A stretch of DNA of 14,079 bases, from NCBI GenBank assembly GCA_041688615.1, contig JBDNHU010000589.1, forward strand, positions 1 to 14,079. Reading direction: 5' to 3'. Positions 1 through 7,050 of the stretch are shown one piece after another. The translations under genes were made by a program, and so were the position numbers. Numbering within the stretch: the stretch's first letter is position 1; each line of letters begins with the position of its first letter. Below the pieces are notes generated by a model that was not told where the DNA came from, ran no database searches, and was given only the letters and a program-made list of their open reading frames with translations. The stretch comes from M30B19 sp041688615 (GTDB lineage Bacteria; Planctomycetota; Planctomycetia; Pirellulales; Pirellulaceae).

Positions 1-801
1 ATTCTAGAACCAATGGGGTTCGACTTGACGTTTGGGCCAGGCCATGGGCCTCAGATTCACAATCCTATTCGAGTGTCGTTAGATGTGGACCGAGTGACCG
101 AATTGGTGGACATGGATTCGCTGGACTTTGTCGTCGAAACCGTGCGACAGACTCGCAATGATCTGCCACGTCACCTACCCGTGATCGGTTTCGCGGGTTC
201 ACCTTTCACCTTAGCCAGCTACTGTATCGAAGGCGGCGGCAGCAAAAATTACGCGAACACGAAGCGGCTGATGTACTCGGACGAAATCGCCTGGAACACA
301 TTGATGCGAAAACTAACTTTCAGCGTCGCTCGATATTTGAATGCTCAGGTTCGCGCAGGCGCCGGTTGCGTGCAATTATTCGATTCTTGGGTCGGTGCCC
401 TATCCCCGACGGATTACCAACGGTACGTCTTACCGCACATGATCCAATTGATTCAGGCGTTGCCGGGCAACGTTCCGGTGATCAACTTTGGAACAGGAAA
501 CCCACAACTACTGCCTTACTATGCCGCTGCCAAACCTAGTGTTGTGGGTGTGGACTGGCGGATGGAATTGGATGCTGCTTGGGACTGGATTGGCGAAGAA
601 TTCGCCGTGCAAGGCAATTTAGATCCGCTCGTCTTGCTGGCAGATCAAACCATTATTCGCCGGCAAGTTCAACGGATTTTAGGGCAAGCCAATGGTCGCC
701 CTGGCCACATCTTTAACTTAGGGCACGGAATCATTCCAGAAACACCGGTCGAAAACGCGGTCGCCTTGGTTGAGATGGTCCACGAAATATCAAGTCGTTG
801 A
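1..801 (+). CDS. hemE: Uroporphyrinogen decarboxylase HemE, 5' end cut by window
   Basis: HemE removes four carboxyl groups from uroporphyrinogen III to give coproporphyrinogen III in the cytoplasm, the last step shared by the protoporphyrin and coproporphyrin routes to heme. The frame is open from base 1 and starts inside the gene at residues ILEPMGFDL, which in the family directly follow the FSDIL segment with the catalytic Asp; that Asp therefore lies just outside the window. Counting from the first codon here, visible family motifs are GHGPQIHNPIR near residues 14-24, GFAGSPFTLASY near 63-74 with the active-site Tyr at 74, the GGGS loop after it, VGVDW near 182-186, QGNLDP near 204-209 and FNLGHGI near 238-244 with the conserved His at 242. 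About 80 N-terminal residues are missing relative to a usual length near 345. The gene converges on the membrane protein gene at 889. The family call is firm. Confidence 0.97.
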   Translation: MLEPMGFDLTFGPGHGPQIHNPIRVSLDVDRVTELVDMDSLDFVVETVRQTRNDLPRHLPVIGFAGSPFTLASYCIEGGGSKNYANTKRLMYSDEIAWNTLMRKLTFSVARYLNAQVRAGAGCVQLFDSWVGALSPTDYQRYVLPHMIQLIQALPGNVPVINFGTGNPQLLPYYAAAKPSVVGVDWRMELDAAWDWIGEEFAVQGNLDPLVLLADQTIIRRQVQRILGQANGRPGHIFNLGHGIIPETPVENAVALVEMVHEISSR

Positions 802-838
802 TGTGGCTTCTTGATTTCTTCCCAATACGTTTTTTTTT
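784..838 (+). terminator. Possible terminator at the end of hemE
   Basis: A run of nine T residues at 830-838 follows an imperfect inverted repeat (784-794 against 810-818, GAAAT/CAAG pairing with CTTGATTTC, two-base bulge) that overlaps the hemE stop codon. The stem is AT-rich and lies 11 bases before the T run, so this is a weak intrinsic terminator at best. It sits between two convergent genes, where a terminator is expected. Confidence 0.25.
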
Positions 839-888
839 GATGAAATGCCGGACCATCCAATAGCAGATAAACTCGCGGGAAGAGACGG

Positions 889-2694
889 TTATTGCCAACG
901 TCGAGTGTCCAAGACGACAAAAGTCGTTTTCTGGTCCGGTGATTCTGGGTACACCAATTTGTAAGGAAGATTGTTACCCACGCGGTCTTTCAATTGATAG
1001 GCATACTGCGGAATCAACAGGTAATCTACGTCGTATTTGCGTATAACTTCTGCCAATTGAACAGGGTCCTCTAATGCGAATCCTAAGTCACTTGCGGTAT
1101 GAGGAAAGCAATCTTGAGTTCGCAGACTCCACTGAACCAGACTTTCACAATCTTGAGGTACGTCTTTCCAGCAAACGACCTCGCTACGTCCAGCATACCA
1201 CTTAAACGTTTGCTGGTTTTTGGGCGTCAGAAACATCGCATCTCTGGACGTGTTGTTGGCGATCCAAACACACACCTTTTTCCAGTTTTGATAGATATCT
1301 TGGGTTCTTTGACGGTCCTTATCCGAGGGAAGACTCAGGCGATCAGCGATTGGACGGGGGTCGACATAGAATTGATACCAGTAGTTGGCCGCTTCCAGGG
1401 AAATCAACAAACAGGCGGTCGTACAAACCGCCGCTCCCCACTTGAAAGTCGCGGCCACGGGGCTTGGACCCGATCTTGCCACCGTCGGTTGCGACCGTCG
1501 TGCCAATGGCGACCGATACACACAATAAAATGGCATGATGGCCACAGACATCGGAATCATCAGATCACTGGTGCGAAACCAATAGAATCGCAGCCAACGA
1601 ATTCCCTGGTCCCATTGAAATTCACTGTCTAGGATCAGGATACCCAAGGCAGCACCGCACCCAGCGATCACCAACGACATGATCGATAGGCTGGTCAAGA
1701 TTTTGATCGAACCTAGCTTTGGTTCGGCCCAGTGATACTCCCTTAGCCCTGGTTCACTTCGTTCCACTTCGCCTGGCAACCAAGCCCCATTCGACACCCA
1801 TTGCTGATCCGCACATTGATAGGTCGGACCCAACAACATGACCCAGGCGACCAGTAACGTCGCAAAGGAAAGTAATTCAAAGGGATTCAAAGCCCAAATC
1901 GCCATGTGATGCGAGATGCGATCGATTGCGTAAATTCTGGCGCCCTGATTGGCGATTTCTGGATCTAGACCGTAACTTAAACTAAGGGCAGGAATCAAAC
2001 CCAGCAAAGACACCAACGCGCCACCAAGTAACCAAGGCACCTGAGTCATAATACTTCGATACCACGGTGAATGATATGCTTTGGCATTAATCATCAGGTC
2101 CAAAATCCAGACGACCAACATACACAAGACCAACCAACCGCCAACCAGTACATGGAACGCAGATGCGGCTCCGCCCCAGATCCAAGCCCCTTTCCAATTT
2201 CGTTGCGTGGCCAAGGCGATTGAGACAAAAATACAAGCAAAAGCCAGCCCTTTGGCCTCGGCGCCGCCAACCACCCATTCACCCGCCAAGTGAAACCACC
2301 GCGTCAGCACAACCAACAGACCAGCCGTCAAAATGCTGGTGCCAAAGCCGCGACAAAACGTACGGCTAAGGTAAGTCCATCCCAGACTCATCGCACCCCA
2401 AATAATCCATCGTGCTATCCACACTGAATGGGACAAAGCAAAGCAGCGAGTCAATTGGCCAAGGGTGAGGTAGAAAACCCAGTGAGCATCGGACGATTGT
2501 AAAAATAGATCGTCCGGGCAATAAGTTGGGTCCCAGAAACTGTAAGCCTTCGTCCAATAATGCGATTCGTTAACGTCAGGAGTTGGACCGCCAGCCATGG
2601 CCGCAAACAATAGGCAAACCAGGATCGATTCCAACAAAAACACGATGCTGATCGGCCATCGCAACAGTTTTTGCCCCTTGGCAGTGTTGATCAT
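889..2694 (-). CDS. Multi-pass membrane protein, DUF6798-like, possible GT-C glycosyltransferase fold
   Basis: A 601-residue integral membrane protein. Hydrophobic segments lie near residues 13-35, 91-112, 118-133, 148-163, 168-200 (probably two), 218-240, 266-289, 330-354, 372-393 and 417-433, followed by a soluble tail of about 160 residues. The loop after the first helix carries PDVNESHYWTKA (39-50) and DPTYCPDDLF (55-64); acidic residues here are where GT-C glycosyltransferases such as the PMT/ArnT group place their catalytic Asp or Glu. The tail contains PKNQQTFKWYAGRSEVVCWK (491-510) and KYDVDYLLIP (553-562), which I recall as conserved in a planctomycete family labelled DUF6798. The substrate is unknown; a lipid-linked sugar transferase acting on the cell surface is only an inference. 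The ATG at 2692-2694 has no visible Shine-Dalgarno sequence. A cytosolic-looking polar insertion (about 292-330) interrupts the helices. Reality of the gene is well supported; function is not. Confidence 0.88.
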   Translation of the reverse strand: MINTAKGQKLLRWPISIVFLLESILVCLLFAAMAGGPTPDVNESHYWTKAYSFWDPTYCPDDLFLQSSDAHWVFYLTLGQLTRCFALSHSVWIARWIIWGAMSLGWTYLSRTFCRGFGTSILTAGLLVVLTRWFHLAGEWVVGGAEAKGLAFACIFVSIALATQRNWKGAWIWGGAASAFHVLVGGWLVLCMLVVWILDLMINAKAYHSPWYRSIMTQVPWLLGGALVSLLGLIPALSLSYGLDPEIANQGARIYAIDRISHHMAIWALNPFELLSFATLLVAWVMLLGPTYQCADQQWVSNGAWLPGEVERSEPGLREYHWAEPKLGSIKILTSLSIMSLVIAGCGAALGILILDSEFQWDQGIRWLRFYWFRTSDLMIPMSVAIMPFYCVYRSPLARRSQPTVARSGPSPVAATFKWGAAVCTTACLLISLEAANYWYQFYVDPRPIADRLSLPSDKDRQRTQDIYQNWKKVCVWIANNTSRDAMFLTPKNQQTFKWYAGRSEVVCWKDVPQDCESLVQWSLRTQDCFPHTASDLGFALEDPVQLAEVIRKYDVDYLLIPQYAYQLKDRVGNNLPYKLVYPESPDQKTTFVVLDTRRWQ

Positions 2695-3107
2695 AGTAGA
2701 TTCTGGCTAAACTGAGAAAGCAGCGGAAGTTTGACTCGGCATCCCAACCAGTTCATGTTGCCAATTAGAATCGCTTCGGTTTGCTGGAGTTTCACAAAAG
2801 CACTGTCCCATAATTTTGGTGACTTGTGAACACAACCTTTGTACGGTTGACACAATGAACCGTGAAAAACTCTAACTTTGGAAATGATAAACCTTGGAAA
2901 GGTCAGCAGCAGCGGCAAAATGGTAAAGCAATCCTTCAACGCTGCGAATACGCTGACGATCGATTGCCAATCAAACGGATTGTGGAATCGACCGGGTAGT
3001 GGACTAATAAGAATGGCATTGGCTTTGGTAAGAATGCCTAGTATGGGCACTAATGTTTGAAACGAAGATCGACCGAAGGCGGAAAGACGCGTGGGAAACC
3101 GAAATTG
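2695..3107. other. Divergent intergenic region between the membrane protein gene and selD
   Basis: This 413-base spacer should hold the promoters for both flanking genes. On the + strand it contains one good -35 candidate (listed separately). Open frames cross it on both strands, but none resembles a known protein. No tRNA, and no tRNA-Sec in particular, is visible. Confidence 0.6.
2847..2876 (+). promoter_or_regulatory. Candidate sigma-70-type promoter for selD
   Basis: A perfect TTGACA at 2847-2852 is followed after 18 bases by TCTAAC (2871-2876, four of six matches to TATAAT). Transcription from here would give a leader of roughly 225 bases before the ATG at 3108. Planctomycete promoters are not well characterised, so this is a sequence match only. 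Confidence 0.35.
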
Positions 3108-5594
3108 ATGCAACAGCGAATCGGGTCTAGAAATGTGGTCCTGTTGGGCGTCGGACATACTCATGCGCACATTGTCAAACAGTGGGCCATGGGTCCATTG
3201 GAAGATGTCAATCTTATTTGTATTACCAATTTTCTCCAGGCAACCTACTCTGGCATGTTGCCCGGTGTTTTGGCAGGCGACTACCGTGCGGATCAAATGC
3301 AAATCGATTTGATCCAATTGATGTCGGCCGCCCAAGCGCATTGGATTCAAGAGACCGTAACCCGGGTTGATCTTCATAGACGAGAGATCCACTTTGCAAC
3401 CGGTCGCGTGATTCCGTACGACTTGCTGTCGGTCGCCGTTGGCAGCGCTCCACCTGATGTACCAATGCTAGAAGTAGCAAGGGAGGAAGTGGTCAATGAA
3501 TTGACACCAGGGTCCGACACCTCACTCGCCCCGGTTGATCAAACCGCGACCGACCCGATTTCATCCAGCCCATCCGTTCGCCCGTTGCCGATCGTCTTAA
3601 TCAAACCGATGCAGACATGGTTAGAACGCTTGCAACAAGGACTTGTGCAAGCCAGAGCGAATTGCCTTAGCTCTGGACGATCCAAGATCCAAATCGATGT
3701 CGTGGGTGGCGGTTTAGGCAGCGTTGAAATCGTTCTATGTATCCCAAACTTCTTAGCCGAACAAGGATTTACGGCTGATCAATATTTGCTGCGATTGATC
3801 AGTGGATCCCAAGCCCCGCCCGAGGGATGTTTGGCGTCCACGAAGGCGAAGATCGCGAAGATTTTGACGGGGCGAAATGTCCAACTACAACTCGGACAGC
3901 GACTACAGGCGGTTGCCGGTTCGGACTTGGTTCTGGCCTCCGGCCAGCGCTTGCATTCTGATTTAGTGATTTACATCGGTGCCGGAAATGCTTCTCAAGT
4001 CACGGGATTGATCGACGTGCAACGTGATCAACGAGGTTGCATCGTTACAAACGATTGCCTGGAAAGCGTCGACGATCACCATATTTGGGCGGGCGGGGAT
4101 TGCGGGTCCATCCAAGGGTTAAATGTCCCCAAAGCCGGTGTTTACGCGGTTCGGCAAGGGCCAGTAATGTGGAACAATCTGGTCCGCTGGAAGGCTGGCC
4201 AACCGCTGAAGCCTTATGTGCCTCAAGACGATTTTTTGAAACTAGTAAACCTGGGTGGCAAGCAAGCGATTGGGCAATGGAAAGGGGTTTCATTTCAAGG
4301 CAGGTGGGTGTGGCAGCTAAAAGATTGGATTGATACCAAATTCATCCACATGTACCAGCACTTACCCCAAAAAGTTGCCCAAATGATGGCCACCGGGAAA
4401 AAGCGTGGGGTGGATGTTTCATCCGCTGCAGCCAGCACTGACCGGCCTGAAATGCGTTGCCTAGGTTGCGGCGGCAAAATTTCTGCCAGCAGTTTACGGA
4501 CGGTTCTAAGGGAATTGGCGGAACATTATGATCAGGGTAGCCCGGTTTACATCGGTCATGACTTGAATCACCCACCATTTTCACCCTTGTCCAATGACGC
4601 GGGATCGGATGATGTGGCGTTGTTCCAGTTACAGCGTTCGGGAAATCCTAGCGATACTCAAGGTAGTCAAACACCAGTGCATTCGCTTGCAATGACTGTG
4701 GATGCGTTCGCATCGCCTCTTTCGGATCCCTGGCTTTCGGGTCGACTGGCGGTTCTGCACGCGCTGAGTGATTTATGGGCCAGTGGTGTGTCGCCCGAAG
4801 CGGTCTTGTCGTCGATTGAGATTCCGTTTGGTTCCGACCGAGCGCAACAGCGGATCCTGAAGCAAGTCATGCGAGGCATTTGCGACGAATTGGCAAAACA
4901 CCGAGTTAAACTATTGGGCGGGCACACGATGGAAGGGCCGCGGCTGGCAATCGCTTTGACGGCAACCGGTCGAGTCTTCGGTGAAGTGTTGCCTGGCCCC
5001 AAACAAGGACTGCAAGCGGGTGACTGCCTGCTGGTAACCAAGCCCTTAGGCACTGGCATCGCCTTGGCAGCGTTGATGCGTGCTTTGTGTTCAGCCCAAA
5101 CCTATCAAGCCACAATCGCGGGAATGCTGGTTAGCAACCAAGCCAGTTTGTCGTTGTTGGCTGAACTTTCCATCCACGCCATAACCGACATCACAGGGTT
5201 TGGGCTGTTGGGGCACTTGCACGAAATGGTAGGCGATCAACCGTTGCAAATGAAATTGGACATGGACGCAATTGTCGATCTAACCCTGCCGGGGATACCC
5301 TCGCTGTTGAACCAAGGTGTGCGTTCGACCATGTTTCCGCACAATCAGGGTTTTCTGCTAGGAACGACTCTAGATGCAAAGCTAGTCAAGGGTAAACAGT
5401 CACAGCAACAACTGGCATTGGACTTGATCTTAGACCCGCAAACCTGCGGTGGTCTACTGTTTGCAATTCCCGCGAAGGACCTTTCGCACTGCCAACGTAT
5501 GTTACAGCAACTGGGACTCGATCAGAATCGAGTGATTGGCAGTGTTCAAACGCGTTCGACTAGCGATTTGGCTTGGGCGAGTTGGTCAATCTAG
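3108..5594 (+). CDS. selD: Fusion of FAD-dependent pyridine nucleotide oxidoreductase with selenide, water dikinase (SelD)
   Basis: An 828-residue two-domain protein. SelD makes selenophosphate from selenide and ATP, the selenium donor for selenocysteine and for 2-selenouridine in tRNA. Residues 1 to about 430 form an NADH-dehydrogenase-like flavoprotein of the type known as an N-terminal fusion to SelD: FAD-binding GVGHTHAHIV (14-23), second nucleotide-binding motif VVGGGLGSVE (198-207) and the FAD-contact motif IWAGGDCG (326-333). The SelD part starts near 445 with CLGCGGK (451-457); Cys454 and Lys457 align with catalytic Cys17 and Lys20 of E. coli SelD. Further SelD motifs are NDAGSDD (496-502), SDLWASG (554-560), LLGGHTMEGPR (602-612), TDITGFGLLGH (693-703) and DPQTCGG (776-782). 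The redox position is Cys (TGC), not selenocysteine. A polar stretch of about 35 residues near 123-158 is inserted after GSAPP in the flavin domain. The ATG at 3108 is chosen because family members begin just before the first GxGHxH motif; an in-frame TTG at 3057 would add 17 basic residues. Confidence 0.95.
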   Translation: MQQRIGSRNVVLLGVGHTHAHIVKQWAMGPLEDVNLICITNFLQATYSGMLPGVLAGDYRADQMQIDLIQLMSAAQAHWIQETVTRVDLHRREIHFATGRVIPYDLLSVAVGSAPPDVPMLEVAREEVVNELTPGSDTSLAPVDQTATDPISSSPSVRPLPIVLIKPMQTWLERLQQGLVQARANCLSSGRSKIQIDVVGGGLGSVEIVLCIPNFLAEQGFTADQYLLRLISGSQAPPEGCLASTKAKIAKILTGRNVQLQLGQRLQAVAGSDLVLASGQRLHSDLVIYIGAGNASQVTGLIDVQRDQRGCIVTNDCLESVDDHHIWAGGDCGSIQGLNVPKAGVYAVRQGPVMWNNLVRWKAGQPLKPYVPQDDFLKLVNLGGKQAIGQWKGVSFQGRWVWQLKDWIDTKFIHMYQHLPQKVAQMMATGKKRGVDVSSAAASTDRPEMRCLGCGGKISASSLRTVLRELAEHYDQGSPVYIGHDLNHPPFSPLSNDAGSDDVALFQLQRSGNPSDTQGSQTPVHSLAMTVDAFASPLSDPWLSGRLAVLHALSDLWASGVSPEAVLSSIEIPFGSDRAQQRILKQVMRGICDELAKHRVKLLGGHTMEGPRLAIALTATGRVFGEVLPGPKQGLQAGDCLLVTKPLGTGIALAALMRALCSAQTYQATIAGMLVSNQASLSLLAELSIHAITDITGFGLLGHLHEMVGDQPLQMKLDMDAIVDLTLPGIPSLLNQGVRSTMFPHNQGFLLGTTLDAKLVKGKQSQQQLALDLILDPQTCGGLLFAIPAKDLSHCQRMLQQLGLDQNRVIGSVQTRSTSDLAWASWSI

Positions 5595-5621
5595 CACCGT
5601 TAGCGGCCCTGCATCAAGCAA

Positions 5622-5640
5622 GCCGATCTGGGTGATCGGC
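5622..5640. terminator. Hairpin between convergent genes, possible bidirectional terminator
   Basis: A perfect 7-base stem (GCCGATC at 5622-5628, GATCGGC at 5634-5640) closes a 5-base TGGGT loop. It lies 27 bases past the selD stop and 11 bases past the stop of the small minus-strand gene. No T run follows on either strand, so it is either a weak or Rho-assisted terminator or an mRNA 3'-end stabiliser. Confidence 0.4.
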
Positions 5641-5651
5641 AGACGTTCGGT

Positions 5652-5903
5652 TTATGGACGAGGCCGAATGCTATAAATCAAAACGATTGCGCCGGATGCC
5701 ATTAGTGTCCACGGCATCCAATCTCTAGGAACGTAGATTCTTCGCTGATTGATTGTAGGAACCGTGAACGCGACGTTTTGCATTGTTTGTTGCGCCGCCG
5801 TTTCTCGCTCGGGGGCTCGTAACACCAAATGGTCGCACGCAAGGAATTCTCCTCCCAACAAGCAAAGGAAGATACCAAGTGCGATAAAAAGTGAACGCCA
5901 CAT
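5652..5903 (-). CDS. Small two-helix membrane protein of unknown function
   Basis: An 83-residue protein beginning MWRSLFIALGIFLCLLGGEF. A hydrophobic segment at about 3-19 and a second at about 62-77 (PWTLMASGAIVLIYSI) flank a polar middle of roughly 40 residues, rich in charge and Gln, that would face one side of the membrane. The arrangement and the phrase DWMPWTLMASGAIVLIYS resemble a short conserved hypothetical protein I recall from Pirellulales genomes; I do not know a function. The ATG at 5901-5903 is preferred; an in-frame TTG at 5943-5945 would put 14 polar residues ahead of the first helix. The protein could be a single-pass precursor if the first segment is a signal peptide, but no clear cleavage site is present. 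It converges on selD with a hairpin between them. Confidence 0.7.
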   Translation of the reverse strand: MWRSLFIALGIFLCLLGGEFLACDHLVLRAPERETAAQQTMQNVAFTVPTINQRRIYVPRDWMPWTLMASGAIVLIYSIRPRP

Positions 5904-6291
5904 AGTCAGATTACCAATTTGGGACTTGTTTGCGGAAAAATTCAAAATGGGCGACGATAACGGTCCTGCCCAAACGGACTAACCCATGCTGTCGGAGTAT
6001 CTTCAACCGATCGCCAAAACAGAAGGTAAGCGGCGTCGGACAGCGTCGACCGTATTCCGAAAAATTGATCGACCATGTTGATGCGATAGGTTTAGACCGT
6101 TCGGGTTTGAAGCAGACAATCTGCAAACGGTAAGGTAGATCGTCTGGATTTTGTCGAATAAGTGGATATTTTGTCACCAAAGGACCTGAAAACCGCGGTC
6201 CACGCCCGCTGTTAGAATCACGGTTGTATGGCTTAAAATGAAACTTCGCTGGAACTTGCGCAGCTCCATCCCACCTGTAGAAAGCAACCCC
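5904..6291. other. Divergent intergenic region upstream of the response regulator
   Basis: This 388-base spacer lies between divergent genes. It holds the candidate response-regulator promoter (6212-6239) and an inverted repeat GGACC/GGTCC (6182-6186 and 6197-6201). A minus-strand open frame runs through most of it, but its translation resembles no family I know. Confidence 0.5.
6212..6239 (+). promoter_or_regulatory. Candidate promoter for the response regulator
   Basis: TTAGAA (6212-6217, three of six) and TAAAAT (6234-6239, five of six to TATAAT) are 16 bases apart. A start of transcription near 6246 would leave a leader of about 46 bases before the ATG at 6292. If real, it rules out the upstream in-frame ATG at 6238, which overlaps the -10 element. 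Confidence 0.4.
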
Positions 6292-6711
6292 ATGACCACC
6301 CAATCCAACTCTTCGGACAACCAGCCCACACCATCGACTCACCGCAAGCGAGTTCTAGTGGTGGATGACGATCCGGAAATTGCAGAAAGTCTGCGATATG
6401 CACTGGCCGGCCAAGGTTATGAAGTTCTCATCGCTCGTGACGGAAATCAAGGACTGGCATTGGCCGAGACCGAAAAGCCAGACCTGGCGATTCTGGACTT
6501 GATGATGCCCAGGCGAAGCGGCTTCTTGGTGCTGGAAAAGCTGCGAGAGAACGAAACAGCGCCGCCCAGCGTGATTGTGATTACAGCCAATGAAGGCGAG
6601 CGGCATCAAGACTACGCCGAACTGTTGGGCGTTGATGAATACATTCGTAAGCCTTTCCCGATGCCCCGGTTGTTGGAATGCGTTAAGAACTTACTGGAAA
6701 AAAATGCCTGA
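6292..6711 (+). CDS. Single-domain (CheY-like) response regulator
   Basis: A 139-residue receiver domain without an output domain. After a polar, probably disordered N-terminus of about 18 residues comes VLVVDDDPEI (21-30) with the acidic Mg-binding pair, then the phosphoacceptor Asp69 in AILDLMMP (66-73), the switch Thr98 in VIVITANEG (94-102) and Lys120 in RKPF (119-122). All residues needed for phosphorylation are present. With no DNA-binding or enzymatic domain it should act by protein contact or as a phosphorelay intermediate. No histidine kinase is encoded in the window, so the partner is unknown. The ATG at 6292 is chosen over 6238 because the latter falls in a promoter-like -10 element and would add 18 residues not typical of the fold. 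Confidence 0.94.
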   Translation: MTTQSNSSDNQPTPSTHRKRVLVVDDDPEIAESLRYALAGQGYEVLIARDGNQGLALAETEKPDLAILDLMMPRRSGFLVLEKLRENETAPPSVIVITANEGERHQDYAELLGVDEYIRKPFPMPRLLECVKNLLEKNA

Positions 6712-7050
6712 TGCCGTGGTGGGACGATGGGATACTTTCCACCGTGAAGCGAACCCCAGAAGCCGCCGGATCTGTAACGGGTGATCGCTGGGGCGGGGTC
6801 AGTTGCAACAACCGGCCCGACAGCGACTTCGTTTCAATCGCCAGGTCGTGGGATTTGCGGAAACACCGCAGTTAAGCTAACACAGGGATGTTCGGTGGTT
6901 GAATTTAGGATGGTATAGTTTACGGTCGTTGGGAAATGTCAGGGAGATTATTCCTTGGAGGGCGATTCTTAGGCCTGCTGTTTCGCCGCGCTGTTTTTTC
7001 AAATTTTGACTCTCTTGGTAGAATCGTTAATAGGATTTTGAAGTTTAAGC
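6712..7050 (+). other. Intergenic region between response regulator and chdC
   Basis: A 339-base spacer between co-directional genes. Near its start GGTGG (6718-6722) and CCACC (6739-6743) could pair, and a small perfect hairpin TGCGG/CCGCA lies at 6856-6870. Neither is followed by a T run. A candidate extended -10 element is listed separately. No gene is visible. Confidence 0.5.
6911..6919 (+). promoter_or_regulatory. Candidate extended -10 promoter element for chdC
   Basis: TGG directly before TATAGT (6914-6919, five of six to TATAAT) forms an extended -10 element. The -35 position is poor (TTCGGT at 6891-6896), as is common with extended -10 promoters. Predicted leader length is about 125 bases. 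A second, weaker match (TTGACT at 7006-7011 with TAGGAT at 7031-7036) lies closer to the gene. Confidence 0.3.

Noticed and set aside
1099..1632. Plus-strand 177-codon frame antisense to the membrane protein gene
   Set aside because: It lies fully inside a well-supported gene on the other strand and has the Arg/Thr/Pro-rich composition of a shadow frame.
2878..3060. Plus-strand 60-codon frame just before selD, ending at a TGA that overlaps an in-frame TTG of selD
   Set aside because: No recognisable domain, weak start, and composition like neighbouring spacer; read as leader sequence.
5911..6342. Minus-strand 143-codon frame across the response regulator promoter region
   Set aside because: No family resemblance, overlaps the response regulator 5' end and its candidate promoter.
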